Assembly (NCBI GenBank): GCA_948976265.1
Contig: CARFUA010000005.1
Span: 60,151 to 124,150 of the forward strand
Direction of reading: 5' to 3'
Source of the DNA: an uncultured Clostridia bacterium
GTDB lineage: Bacteria > Bacillota > Clostridia > TANB77 > CAG-508
Length of the DNA: 64,000 nt
Position numbers and translations under genes: made by a program. Position 1 is the stretch's first letter. Every line of letters starts with the position of its first letter. Shown in pieces: positions 1 through 9,689 of this stretch. The notes under the pieces were generated by a model that searched no databases, was not told the DNA's origin, and saw nothing but the letters and a program-made list of their open reading frames with translations.

Positions 1-823
1 ATCTTACAAAAATATATTGAGCAGCCATTTTGGATTTGATGATATTACTTACTTCTGTAATAATATCATTTCCCATTTCGCGATTTACCTTTTTATTGAT
101 TTCTTCGATATTGGTGATACGAAACATACACACAGCAGAAGTTGGATACTTTGAAAAAATTCTTTTGGCATTTCCATACAAATATTCGGCTGAATGAAGC
201 CCTGTGAATAAATCGATTCGATCCATACTTTCGATGGTTTCTTGATAAGAAGTTGTTTGTAAAACAGATATAATATTGTCTTTTACAACTTCAATTATGG
301 TAGTATCTGTATGGTCAAAAGCGTGCATTTGACCACTTTCCATAATCCAATATCCAATGTAAATGTTGTCAATATACAATGGGAAAAACATGGCCGATTT
401 GGCTCTTCCCATCTCTATTTTTTGATATGGTAATTTCTCATTTTCCGATTCGATGGTAACATATTTCGGTGTTGCTGTTGCAACACTATCTTGGAAAATC
501 TCTTCGGTATGTAAATTGGTCAAAGCTTCATGATGCTTAGCATCTACATTTGAAGCTTTGATTACATATTCTGCTCCATTGAATACTACAATGGTTGAAT
601 ATTTTATGTCATACTTTTCGATGATAATTTCATTTATTTTATTTAATTTTTTATCGACTGTTTCTTCTTGCCCCGCAATTTTCATAAAATCTTGCAAAAC
701 ACTTAAATTGCTGATTTTTTGGTTGATGTTTTTAAAGGCTTCTAATTTTTTGTGTACATGCACATTCAACACAACTAAAACTACAATGGCCAGAATTAAA
801 GCTAGGATTACTACTAATATCAA
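1..823 (-). CDS. GGDEF-domain sensor protein, 3' end outside the window
   Basis: The reading frame is open from 823 to the window edge (about 274 codons). It starts at a TTG preceded by a GAGGTG ribosome site 6 nt away; no ATG is well placed. The N-terminus is one membrane helix (about residues 1-20), then a short coiled segment. Residues 60-190 look like a GAF-type sensor domain. The segment beginning DRIDLFTGLHSAEYL matches the start of a GGDEF (diguanylate cyclase) domain, whose catalytic part lies outside, so activity cannot be judged. It follows the MinD/CpaE-like gene after 24 nt and probably shares its transcript. Product inferred: a membrane-bound cyclic-di-GMP or degenerate GGDEF signalling protein. 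Confidence 0.7.
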   Translation of the reverse strand, partial: MILVVILALILAIVVLVVLNVHVHKKLEAFKNINQKISNLSVLQDFMKIAGQEETVDKKLNKINEIIIEKYDIKYSTIVVFNGAEYVIKASNVDAKHHEALTNLHTEEIFQDSVATATPKYVTIESENEKLPYQKIEMGRAKSAMFFPLYIDNIYIGYWIMESGQMHAFDHTDTTIIEVVKDNIISVLQTTSYQETIESMDRIDLFTGLHSAEYLYGNAKRIFSKYPTSAVCMFRITNIEEINKKVNREMGNDIITEVSNIIKSKMAAQYIFVR

Positions 824-847
824 AATATTCACCTCTTACGTTTATTT

Positions 848-3800
848 TTAGTAATTTCTCTTCATTTTATTTAACGTATCATTCATGCTATTGGAAAAAT
901 GGTTTGGTTTATAATTTTGCTTCGTCTTTGAGGAATACGTTTGTCGACTTGTTAACGGATAAACCATATCACCTAAAATTCTTAATTTATTCATAAAATT
1001 TTTAGAATATCCACTTAACGATACTTTGCAATTTAACATTCCTTCCAAATATTTTGAATATGCCATTTCTTCAAACGGAATACTACAATATTTTACACTT
1101 TCTTTATCAAACAATTCTGTCATAAATGACATTGCTGGGTCGTTATAAGAAGACATTCCGCCAATAATGGCTTTTCCTGTTAGTCCTCTTACCTTCAATT
1201 CTTTATTGATTACAACACGCACTTTTTCTGGTTCAAAAACACCTTGTGCTTTCAAATCTCGCAAATACGCAGTTAATGGCTGAATTGTTAAAATATCCAT
1301 TGATTGCACCAAATAGATTTCTTGGCAACTAGCAAAATACGCAGGATTTGTTTCAAAATCGCAATCAATCAAAACAAGTGAATGATTTTGCACCAAAGTT
1401 GATAAAATTGCTTCTACGTTAGAATAATCCTTTTCATCATTTGGAAGAGCAGTATATACTGTCAAATTTTGCTTTACTTTGATGCCATTTGCTGTTCCAT
1501 TTTGCAACTTATCAATAGAAGTATAGGCAATTTGACGTAAAGCTTCTTCATTTTGTGTATAAATATAGTAAGAATTACGGTTTTTGGTCATATCTAAAAT
1601 CGCCGTATTAATTCCTACAGAAGCAAAAATTTCAGCTAAATTATTGACTAAGAAAGATACTCCATTTTTGGTGCTTCCTAAGAAAGTCACAATTTTTTTA
1701 TCTTTTGTCATCAAACTATTTAGGTTAGACATCGAATAGTCAATTGGTGATTCAATCCTTTGAATTGCTTCTGTTGTTTCGTTTGATGAATACATAGAAG
1801 TATTTGGCATAGGTGGTTCAACATATGGTTTGCTTTGCTCCATTTGATTTACTGGTGGTACATTTGGCTCTGGCATTAATACTTCATTATCTTCTAGTTC
1901 TAAACTACTTTCTTCTTCTGGAATCTCAACTGCTGCTAAAATATCTTCTGCATCATCAAAATCTGATAATAATAAATTATCTTCTTCAGGCTCAGCACTC
2001 ATTTCAAAATCAGACTCGGATTGTTCTGCAAAATCATCAAATTCTGTCATATCAACACCAGGCAATGTGTCTTCCTCAAATTCAGTATTGGCATCTGCTA
2101 AAATGTCTTCTTCGTATAATTTATCAATATCTTCCTCTTTGGTATTTATTGAAGAAGTAGTTTCATATTGACCATATTCGTCATAATCGTTAAATTCATC
2201 AAATGCTTCTTCTGTAATCGTTGTTAGTTCGTCTTCCTCTTCAAAATCATTAATATCTTCCAATTCATCTAATTCTGGTAAATCAATTTCTTTGGATTGA
2301 TTTTCAAGCACTTTTTGTGGTGCTTTTGTAGGTACAACGATCTCATCCTCTATGAATTCTTCAAAATTGTTATTTTCTGTTTCTTCTTTTAAACCTGGTA
2401 TAAAATTATCTTCTTCCAATAAATCAAACGCTACTTTTGGATTGGTCGTTAGATTTGGTAATTCTTCTAATTCAAAATCGTCTTGTGAAGCTTTTACTTG
2501 AGCCTCTACTGGATTTTTACGTGGTCTTCCTCTTTTTCCTTTTGGTTTTTCTGGTTCTATTGGGTTTTTACGTGGTCTTCCTCTTCCTTTTTTTGGCTTT
2601 TCTACCACTTCTACTTCTGGCTCATCTAATACCGTATTACGCGCTGGGCGCTTTACTGGTGCTGCTGTTGTAAAAAAGTCTAAATCCTCTAATTCATCTA
2701 CTATTTTGGTTTTATTTTTTTCTGGTATATCAACTGCTTTGCGCTCTGGTTTAACGGTTTTTGGTTGCGCATTAGCACGACTTTCCATTTCTGGCTGTAC
2801 AACTTTCTTTCTTAATATTTTTCCATTTGGTAAACGTACCATTTTTTCATTGGTTGGTTGATTTTCTTTATTTTCCACTTTATCCCCCTTCAATTCTGGA
2901 GTTGTTCTTTTGATTTGATGATTGGCTTGCTCAACTTTATTTTGTTGCATGGTTGCCATATCTTTTGGTTTTTGTGATACTTCTATCACTTTTCTAGCAT
3001 TTCCAGCTCCTGCTTTTTTAACAGAATTCGGAATTACAATTGGACCATTCATTTTGGTTTGATTTAATTTATTTTCAATAATATCAATTTTCAATCCCGT
3101 TCTTCTTTGATCTTCTCGATCTGAAATTCCACTACTTCTAATTCCTTGCACCATAGCACCACTTGCTGTCATAATTTCCTGATACTTTGATGATGTTTCT
3201 TCTAAAACTCTTTTGACATTGGCTGGTAAACAATTAATAATAATCTTTAATTGCTCGTCTGTATATTGCGTCGCTATATTCTCAAAACTACTTGCATATT
3301 TTTGCGTATTTTTTCCTAATTTTCTAAAATGAAATAAAATATTTTGAATTTGCAATTCATCGACTTCGTTTTCATGTTCGGTTCGATAATTTACATCATC
3401 TGTATCAATTTTATAATACATTTTGGCTTCTTTTTTCGTTCGTGGTTTATTGATTAAGCGACAAACTTCCTCCATACTGCGGTCATTTCCAAGAAGTCCA
3501 TTGTAAATTCCCAGTCCAAATAATTTGACCAAAAACGAACTTCCTTTGGTATGACGATCGGAACAGATTAAAATAATGGAAATTTCATTTCCTTCTGTAT
3601 CATGTGCCTCATCGCTAATGCCATCCAATTTTTCAAATATAAATTTGTCGATTGATTCATAATTATTGTTTGAAAACGGCTCCAAATCCGCACTAATGAC
3701 AATTCTATCATAGCTTTTATCTTTTTGTATTTCTTTTTGTATTGCATTAAAATAATAAACATTTTTATAGGACAAAATTTCTCTATAATCTCTCTGATAC

Positions 3801-3856
3801 TTCTTAATAATCGCATCTGAAATACTTTCACTATTTACTGCAAATAAAACTTTCAT
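848..3856 (-). CDS. Large MinD/CpaE-like ATPase with AT-hook-like motifs
   Basis: This 1002-residue protein has three parts. Residues 1-240 form an N-terminal domain with a receiver-like beginning. Residues 300-700 are low-complexity and very acidic, and contain two AT-hook-like motifs (KGRGRPRKNP and KGKRGRPRKNP, about residues 420-450). A C-terminal domain from residue 721 resembles the MinD/ParA/CpaE P-loop family. Its Walker A is degenerate: GSTKNGVSFL lacks the usual GKT/GKS. CpaE-like proteins localise pili or secretion machines, but the partner here is unknown. The gene is 5 nt downstream of the small membrane protein gene. The domain call is fairly safe; the biological role is not established. 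Confidence 0.6.
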   Translation of the reverse strand: MKVLFAVNSESISDAIIKKYQRDYREILSYKNVYYFNAIQKEIQKDKSYDRIVISADLEPFSNNNYESIDKFIFEKLDGISDEAHDTEGNEISIILICSDRHTKGSSFLVKLFGLGIYNGLLGNDRSMEEVCRLINKPRTKKEAKMYYKIDTDDVNYRTEHENEVDELQIQNILFHFRKLGKNTQKYASSFENIATQYTDEQLKIIINCLPANVKRVLEETSSKYQEIMTASGAMVQGIRSSGISDREDQRRTGLKIDIIENKLNQTKMNGPIVIPNSVKKAGAGNARKVIEVSQKPKDMATMQQNKVEQANHQIKRTTPELKGDKVENKENQPTNEKMVRLPNGKILRKKVVQPEMESRANAQPKTVKPERKAVDIPEKNKTKIVDELEDLDFFTTAAPVKRPARNTVLDEPEVEVVEKPKKGRGRPRKNPIEPEKPKGKRGRPRKNPVEAQVKASQDDFELEELPNLTTNPKVAFDLLEEDNFIPGLKEETENNNFEEFIEDEIVVPTKAPQKVLENQSKEIDLPELDELEDINDFEEEDELTTITEEAFDEFNDYDEYGQYETTSSINTKEEDIDKLYEEDILADANTEFEEDTLPGVDMTEFDDFAEQSESDFEMSAEPEEDNLLLSDFDDAEDILAAVEIPEEESSLELEDNEVLMPEPNVPPVNQMEQSKPYVEPPMPNTSMYSSNETTEAIQRIESPIDYSMSNLNSLMTKDKKIVTFLGSTKNGVSFLVNNLAEIFASVGINTAILDMTKNRNSYYIYTQNEEALRQIAYTSIDKLQNGTANGIKVKQNLTVYTALPNDEKDYSNVEAILSTLVQNHSLVLIDCDFETNPAYFASCQEIYLVQSMDILTIQPLTAYLRDLKAQGVFEPEKVRVVINKELKVRGLTGKAIIGGMSSYNDPAMSFMTELFDKESVKYCSIPFEEMAYSKYLEGMLNCKVSLSGYSKNFMNKLRILGDMVYPLTSRQTYSSKTKQNYKPNHFSNSMNDTLNKMKRNY

Positions 3857-3861
3857 TTGTA

Positions 3862-4266
3862 TTACCCCCTCCAGCCGTTTACTACGACGGCAAAAATTAG
3901 TGGTAGAACTTGACAGATTAATAACAATGTAACAAATGTTAAAATCAATGCAAATCCTTTATCCCTAACATCTAACTTTCTAATTCCTAGTACATATTGG
4001 TAAATAGAACCAATCGCAATTCCTATAAAACAAAATGGTATACTATAAATTCTTACGCCATTTAAAATATAAGCTGTTATTCCATAAGGCGTAGAACCAT
4101 ATTTTTCTATGTATTCTGCCATTTTATCCTTGGTTGATTCTTTCATTTCTAACAATTCCGTTGCTTGTTCTGATTCTAAAACTTCTTCTCCTGTAATTGC
4201 AAATACTGATACTGAACCATATATAACAAATATCATTAGTACCATCATTATTACTTTTTTTAGCAT
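3862..4266 (-). CDS. Small membrane protein with signal peptide, unknown function
   Basis: This 134-residue protein has an N-terminal hydrophobic signal (residues 5-23), a short soluble acidic segment (25-65), and two further membrane helices (about 70-90 and 105-128). The layout is loosely like VirB2/TrbC-type pilin subunits, but I see no decisive motif. The start has a GGAGG sequence 12 nt upstream. It is first in an operon with the MinD/CpaE-like ATPase (stop and start 5 nt apart) and the GGDEF protein, suggesting one envelope-located apparatus or signalling unit. Function is not recognised. Confidence 0.55.
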   Translation of the reverse strand: MLKKVIMMVLMIFVIYGSVSVFAITGEEVLESEQATELLEMKESTKDKMAEYIEKYGSTPYGITAYILNGVRIYSIPFCFIGIAIGSIYQYVLGIRKLDVRDKGFALILTFVTLLLICQVLPLIFAVVVNGWRG

Positions 4267-4322
4267 ATCCTTTTAAAAACCTCCTTGTTGTTCAATTTGT
4301 GTCATACTTTTTTAACATTAGT

Positions 4323-4351
4323 ATCATATAATAAATCAGGAAAAATAGCAA
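4323..4351 (-). promoter_or_regulatory. Sigma-A-like promoter for the 4266 operon
   Basis: Reading the minus strand: TTGCTA (4351-4346), 17-nt spacer, TATGAT (4328-4323), about 57 nt upstream of the start codon at 4266. Confidence 0.5.
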
Positions 4352-4381
4352 CCTTTTCTTGCAAATTTTTTCTTCTTTTTT

Positions 4382-5605
4382 TTATAAGCGATTATATAAA
4401 TATTGCATCCACTTATAAACAGAATTTGCCCAATTTTTATCACTTGCATATTTACTATTTACAGCTGTCAAATGTGAACCACTATAAAATTTTCCGTTGG
4501 TCTTGGTTCCATCATAAATTTCGGTTCCTGGTGGATTCAAATAATATTTTACCAATACACGTGCTAATAAATCAATGCCTTCTCCATAGGAACTAAAGGT
4601 ATAAGCACCGCCATAAGGATTGCTATCCACCGCACCATAGCCAAACAAATTCTTTTTATTCCCTGCAATTTTGGAAGTTCCCCATGCACTTTCGTGAATT
4701 CCTATACTCGCCACAAAAATGCCATTAATTCCATATTGCTTTTCTATGTAATAAAAATATTCCGCAGATTCCCCAAAAATGCCATTTTTATCTTTTGGAT
4801 TATCCTTCAAGACTTTTTTAAATTGATCTAAACTTAATCCACTTGGTTTTCTCAAATCCATGTCAAAACTTAAACGAGCCAGCAATTGTTGTTTTGTATA
4901 TGATGCCTTTTTTGGTTCTTCCTGTTGGTGTGGATTTTTGGTTGTTACACAATTTCTGGGAACATATCCTTTTATTTCTACAGTAGAAATAAAATACCAG
5001 TCTTCTTCTATGCTTAAAACTTGTGCAGAATCATCTTTATTCAAAGTACAAATTTTTTCTGCCCTTTCATTTGGAGCAAGCCTAACAGCCACAGAGGTAG
5101 CAACTACATAAACTTTTTCTCCTTCTTTAACTTCTTGGTTATAATAACCTTTTCCTGTTCCGATTTCTACCATTCTTTCAACTGGTGATTTAATTATATT
5201 TTCCGCCACTTGCTCTTCCGAGATTAACTCATTTTCTTGATATTTTTTTATCACAACCGCTTTTTTCTTTCCTACTCTGCCCTCTTGTAATACTTGTACT
5301 ACACCACTTGCCAATTCGGGATTATTTTTATAACGTGTTGTATATTCAATATCCATTTCTTCTATTACCATTTCTTCTTTTTTAGCAACTGCTGAATTTT
5401 GTTTTAAAATTGTTTCTAAATCAATTGGATTTTGATTTTTATAAAAAACTTTTTCTTCTTTATTTTGAAAATCTTGCTGGTCTGTTGCAAAAATATTTCC
5501 TGTAAAAAAGATGGTAACTAGCATAAAAAATAAGCACAACAAGAACGTTATACACACATACATCTTTTTGGGATATGAATTTAACGTTCGATTGTGCTTT
5601 TTCAT
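4382..5605 (-). CDS. Secreted glucosaminidase with G5 and SH3 domains
   Basis: This 407-residue exported cell-wall hydrolase has a signal/anchor helix (about 16-40), a G5-like domain (about 75-150), a bacterial SH3 domain (about 158-222), then a glucosaminidase domain to the end. The last contains the catalytic-region signature ASIGIHESAWGTSKIA and the NLFGYGA segment typical of this family. It should cleave the glycan strands of peptidoglycan outside the membrane. Start chosen for a GGAGG site 9 nt upstream. It has its own promoter (5638-5666), so it appears monocistronic. Confidence 0.85.
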   Translation of the reverse strand: MKKHNRTLNSYPKKMYVCITFLLCLFFMLVTIFFTGNIFATDQQDFQNKEEKVFYKNQNPIDLETILKQNSAVAKKEEMVIEEMDIEYTTRYKNNPELASGVVQVLQEGRVGKKKAVVIKKYQENELISEEQVAENIIKSPVERMVEIGTGKGYYNQEVKEGEKVYVVATSVAVRLAPNERAEKICTLNKDDSAQVLSIEEDWYFISTVEIKGYVPRNCVTTKNPHQQEEPKKASYTKQQLLARLSFDMDLRKPSGLSLDQFKKVLKDNPKDKNGIFGESAEYFYYIEKQYGINGIFVASIGIHESAWGTSKIAGNKKNLFGYGAVDSNPYGGAYTFSSYGEGIDLLARVLVKYYLNPPGTEIYDGTKTNGKFYSGSHLTAVNSKYASDKNWANSVYKWMQYLYNRL

Positions 5606-5637
5606 TTGTAAACCTCCGAAATAAAATCATTAATTTT

Positions 5638-5666
5638 ATTTTATATAAAAGGTGTGGTTTTGTCAA
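5638..5666 (-). promoter_or_regulatory. Sigma-A-like promoter for the glucosaminidase
   Basis: Minus strand: TTGACA (5666-5661), 17-nt spacer, TAAAAT (5643-5638), 32 nt upstream of the start codon. Confidence 0.7.
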
Positions 5667-5689
5667 TAACAAAGATTGGAAGAATTTCT

Positions 5690-6376
5690 CTAACGCTTCA
5701 TCTTCTTCAAAATCTCCTTTTGCTCTGCCTCAATTCGATAAGACTCGCGCATTTTTTGAAGCGCTTTGTTGAATGTAAATTTATCCAAATGATTTTCGCT
5801 TTGTAAATATTGCATAGCTTTTTCATTAAATTTAACGCCGATTTCTGCAATGGTCCAAGCAACCGCCATTTTGACATAATAACCTTCGTGTGAAATTTGG
5901 TCTAATTGCTGTAAAACTAAATCAATATATTCTTCTGTCAAATAATAATCTAGCATCATAATAACCGCAAAGCGAACTTCAAATTCTTTGGTTGAATGTA
6001 AATATGGCAAAATAAAATTCCACACTTTTTCTAAATCTTTGGACTTGATTTTGAGCGTGGGACAAAATGTATCAGAAATTGCCCAACTATCAATTTGAGG
6101 CACGAACCATTTGACATATTCTAATTTTTCATCGATTTCTAATTTACTGTAAGCAACAACCAAACCTTGCAATAATACTTCTTCAAAATAAGTATCGTCT
6201 GCTTGTTTTAAAAATTCTTGCCAATTCCCTTCTTTGACTATTTTTTGTGCTAATTTTCGAAGCTTGGGAATACGAATTCCAAGCATTTGTTTTTTGGTAT
6301 CTGGACAAAGCTTTTGATTGAATTTGGCATATTCTTCGTCTACTAAATTTTGTAACTCTTGTTTTATGGATTGCAT
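5690..6376 (-). CDS. AlkD-like DNA alkylation repair protein
   Basis: This 228-residue all-helical HEAT-like-repeat protein belongs to the AlkC/AlkD DNA alkylation repair family, which excises bulky or cationic alkylated bases without base flipping. Family landmarks visible here are WAISDTF (about 98-104), EVRFAVIMML (about 133-142) and YVKMAVAWTIAEIG (about 167-180), which correspond to conserved Trp/Asp/Arg positions in AlkD. Length matches the family (about 220-240). It is separated from both neighbours and appears to be a single-gene unit. Confidence 0.8.
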   Translation of the reverse strand: MQSIKQELQNLVDEEYAKFNQKLCPDTKKQMLGIRIPKLRKLAQKIVKEGNWQEFLKQADDTYFEEVLLQGLVVAYSKLEIDEKLEYVKWFVPQIDSWAISDTFCPTLKIKSKDLEKVWNFILPYLHSTKEFEVRFAVIMMLDYYLTEEYIDLVLQQLDQISHEGYYVKMAVAWTIAEIGVKFNEKAMQYLQSENHLDKFTFNKALQKMRESYRIEAEQKEILKKMKR

Positions 6377-6708
6377 TTTTTCTCCTTTACTTTTTTTATT
6401 AACGTGGTATCATGTTTCTGTAATTGCTTTCCCAAAAGGTGTTCTGCACCTTTTGGCTTTTTCTTTTTGGCAGGCTAAAAACGATTTTAAGCCTATTTTT
6501 TTCATCAAATAATGATTTATGTATACAAGAATCTTTTTCGCGCTTTCTCAAGCCTCTTAAACGTTCTCTTCAAAAATGTGTTTTTCTGATACCTTGCTAT
6601 TTTTAAGCCAAAAAGGCTACGCAGAGGCTTTTGAGGCAAGTTTTTAGAATTTTTAGTCATTTTTCTCTCTTTTTTATTTTCGCCCTGTTGGATGCCCTTT
6701 TGACCCAT
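6377..6708. other. Intergenic stretch with hairpins
   Basis: About 330 nt without a convincing gene. It holds a perfect 10-bp inverted repeat (6432-6441 with 6447-6456) followed by a T-rich run on the plus strand, which looks like an intrinsic terminator although no plus-strand gene ends here. A minus-strand frame of 63 codons (6517-6708) starts right after the stop of the MFS gene; it is very basic, has a poor ribosome site and resembles no known family, so I do not call it. Confidence 0.4.
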
Positions 6709-7861
6709 TTATGCTTTTTCTTTACTTTTTGTAAGCAATAATTGAATATCTAAGGTCGAAATAATGGACAGAACAAAAATCACATAAAATACATTGGTTC
6801 CTACAAAATAAGCAAGTATAGCAAGTCCTGAGAGAATTATGGTTTCTGTAAAACATAAACTCATTTGTCCAACCGTTGATAACATTGCATTATCTTGACC
6901 AGATTCTTTTATCATGTTTTGTAAGGATGTTTGAAGCGTTGTTTCATATACTTTTTCAAAATTGTCACTTAGCGCTTTGTTAAAGGAAATAGCTATTTTA
7001 TTTTGGACAAATAAGTATATTGTAGTAATGAAGGTTCGAATAGCTGTTACAATATAGTTGGTTTTTCCGTAGATTTTTGTCCGTTAATTTTCCGATTAGT
7101 AGTACTGTGACTATCTGAATTAGCAAAGATACTGTTATAAGTGTCGTAAATGCTACGAAATCTTGTAATATTAAATAGATATATAATGGCGCAAACAATC
7201 TTTCAATAATGTGGTTGGTTTTTAATGCATAAATTAATTCATAGTTGTTCATATTGGTGAACATATATTTTATAGTTTTTTTGAAAATATGCTTGTTGGT
7301 TAGTTTTGGCCTATAATCTATAATTCCAAGGCATAAATAATCTAGTAAAAAGACAATGGAGATAATTAAAAGCAATAATACATTATTGTCAGATGTAACT
7401 CCCCAAGCAACAAATACGCTTGCTAAAGCTTGTCCACAAATTTTGGAAACACTTTGCATGCTATTGTATCTGCCTCGTTGTTCAGTTTCAACATATTTAC
7501 TAGAATTCGCATCTGGCATTGGATTTCGTAAAGCGCCTGGTAAGCCCATTAGTAAGATAAATAGTAAGATGTTGTTTTGGGCACCATTTTGAATCATGTA
7601 ACTGCTTGCAATCTTCAAAAGATTTGCCAAAATGGCACAACTAGCAATTCCAGATTTGGAAGATACTTTTAAAAATAATGGTGAAAATAATCCCATCACT
7701 CCAAAACGTAAGCCATAAATAAAAAGTATCATATAGAGTGGCATTCCATTTTTGTATAACATAACAACGCCAAAAATATCAATAAAGGAATTGGCAAAAG
7801 TATAAAACAAAGTAGATAAATAAAGCCATTTGTATTCACTTTTATAAAAATATTCTTTCAT
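6709..7861 (-). CDS. MFS transporter, interrupted by a CGG +1 frameshift site
   Basis: Major facilitator superfamily protein, last gene of the six-gene export operon. The first frame (7861 to 7069) and the second (7068 to 6709) join into a 383-residue, about 12-helix protein when one base is skipped at the CGG codon 7069-7067 (codon 265). The zero-frame would add 23 unrelated residues and stop at 6998. Skipping the C gives ...KNL-G-KTNYIV..., after which the frame runs through three more hydrophobic helices. The start overlaps the kinase gene by 4 nt. Substrate unknown. It could be a decayed gene, but the same break recurs in nine other places. Confidence 0.7.
7067..7069 (-). other. CGG +1 frameshift site 1 (MFS)
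   Basis: Context on the coding strand CTA CGG AAA A. Skipping C yields GGA (Gly) and restores the MFS frame. Confidence 0.75.
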
Positions 7862-8451
7862 TTTTGCTCCTCAATTTTCTTTCGTATTTCTTCTAAACTT
7901 TGCTTGTTTTCATTACGAAATTCAATGATTGTTCCTAAGTTGATTTGGTGGTATTCCTTTGTATCATTTTCTTCTTTTAGTTTATAATAATCCATATTTT
8001 GTACTTTTTCATATTGATTTTTGTATAAAGGATTATATTCATTTCGTTCATGACTTGGATGCCTTTCATCACTAAAATCTCGTTTGATAATCCTGTCCCA
8101 ATTTTCATCAAAGTCATCTACGATACTATTAATTGTGATGACATTGTAGTTGTATTTTTGGGAAAAGTTTTGAAATGCGCTTTTCCATTCTATGGAAAAT
8201 GGATATTCGATGATTATTGTTTCATCTTTACGTTTCATACTTTCTTCTAATAAACTCGTAAAAAATTGGTTGGATAATTTGTGTAAATTTTCCTTTTGTT
8301 GTGTATTTTTAAACCCAATTGTATCTGCAACTGATTCTTTGACTTGGTCTAATGATAATAAAATGGAATTTTGAATTGTTTGATTCAAATATCTGGCTAA
8401 TGTGGTTTTTCCAGAACCTGATATCCCTGTTATAATAATTAATTTATTCAT
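7858..8451 (-). CDS. P-loop kinase-like ATPase of the export operon
   Basis: This 197-residue soluble protein begins with a canonical Walker A, GISGSGKTT (residues 8-16), in the AAA_33/zeta-toxin-like small-molecule kinase group. Such proteins phosphorylate small substrates such as nucleosides, sugars or antibiotics. A middle WDR segment (about 118-122) may be part of the lid. The start overlaps the upstream MFS gene by 8 nt and the stop overlaps the downstream MFS gene by 4 nt, so it is translationally coupled. The context suggests modification of, or protection against, an exported compound; this is inference. Confidence 0.65.
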   Translation of the reverse strand: MNKLIIITGISGSGKTTLARYLNQTIQNSILLSLDQVKESVADTIGFKNTQQKENLHKLSNQFFTSLLEESMKRKDETIIIEYPFSIEWKSAFQNFSQKYNYNVITINSIVDDFDENWDRIIKRDFSDERHPSHERNEYNPLYKNQYEKVQNMDYYKLKEENDTKEYHQINLGTIIEFRNENKQSLEEIRKKIEEQK

Positions 8452-9689
8452 ATACTTTTTCCCTAACTTTTAAATTGGCTAATTTTTTTCTTTTAAAAAC
8501 CTGTGGTTTTTCTGTTTGTAAACGCATTTCGTCGTTGAATTCGGCAGAATTTAGTTCGTATAAAATCAGAAACATGGCAAATACAATTATCATAATATTG
8601 GTGCTTCCGTGTTAATGCCATTAAAATAAATAAGCTTTGGCTAATGAATCTTCCTATATATAAGAAAAATTCCATTCCAACAAAATATTCTACTTTATAT
8701 TCTTTTTTCAGTGCTTGCACATTGGCAAGGCTAAAAGAATTATAAGCATTGATTAAGCTGGTTAATTCTTTTGAAATGGTTTGCAAAAAGTTAAATAAAA
8801 TAACGGTGAAGAGATTGCAATTGGTAATCATCGCAAATAGGGATAAAACTGTAAATACAGTAGCAATTTTTATATTGCGACTATAATTTTCTGGTTTCAT
8901 AAATTTGGCAAAACCGATGCCAAGCAAGCAAGTGACAACACTAAAAACAGAAGTGAAAATCCCCAAACTAACACTATTGGAAAATATTTTGATGATATAA
9001 ATGGTTACAATGCTTGCAAAAGCTCCTTCTGAGTAAGTAAGTCCTGCATAAATTTCTCTTTTATATAATTGTCTTACTTTTCTATTTTGGTTTACAATTT
9101 TTAGGTATTCGCCAAAATTGGTTTTGTCTCCTGTTGGCAAATTGTTGTCTTTGAATTGAAAGGATAAGATAATTCTTACTGCTACAATGACTAACACTAC
9201 AATAACCGCACTTAAAAAACCAGAAGTAAAAATATAACTTCCCATTAAAATTGGAAATATCATGGCTAGAATAGATTTTACAGAAGTATAGGTTCCTGTA
9301 AATTTGGCTCTTTCTTCATTTGTAATTCCGTCTGACTCAAACATGTTGTAAACGGAAAAATAAAATCCTTCTTCTAAGCCATATAAAGCTCCCACCAAAT
9401 AAATGTAGTCTACTACTTTTTCTCGTAATAATAAAATCGTTAAAAAATAAACAAAATCTAAACAAATTCCAATTCGCATCAAATTTACACGATGTTTTGA
9501 TTTGGCAATATTTCTCACACAAAATATGGTTCCAAATACAAATGTCATTGCCACTAATTTATAAATTCCAAGTGGCAAAATATTGCTGTCGGATAATTCT
9601 AAAAAATATAATACTAAAAAGCTATCTACAAAAGTGGTTAGAATGCTTTTTAAGATACGCAAATAAAATAATACTTTATAATTATTCAT
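8444..9689 (-). CDS. MFS transporter, interrupted by a CGG +1 frameshift site
   Basis: Twelve-helix major facilitator protein of 414 residues once the base at CGG 8609-8607 (codon 361) is skipped. The zero-frame runs on to 8493 with a hydrophilic tail that does not resemble an MFS end. The +1 frame instead gives a further membrane helix (about residues 363-378) and a charged C-terminus ending at 8444. That restored end overlaps the kinase start by exactly 8 nt, matching the overlaps elsewhere in this operon, which independently supports the +1 reading. Substrate unknown. Confidence 0.7.
8607..8609 (-). other. CGG +1 frameshift site 2 (MFS)
   Basis: Context ACA CGG AAG C. Skipping C gives GGA AGC and restores the last membrane helix. 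Confidence 0.75.

Noticed and set aside
558..851. Plus-strand frame of 97 codons
   Set aside because: Lies antisense to the GGDEF gene; no ribosome site, composition of a shadow frame.
6517..6708. 63-codon basic frame after the MFS gene
   Set aside because: No ribosome site or family; low-complexity AT-rich spacer.
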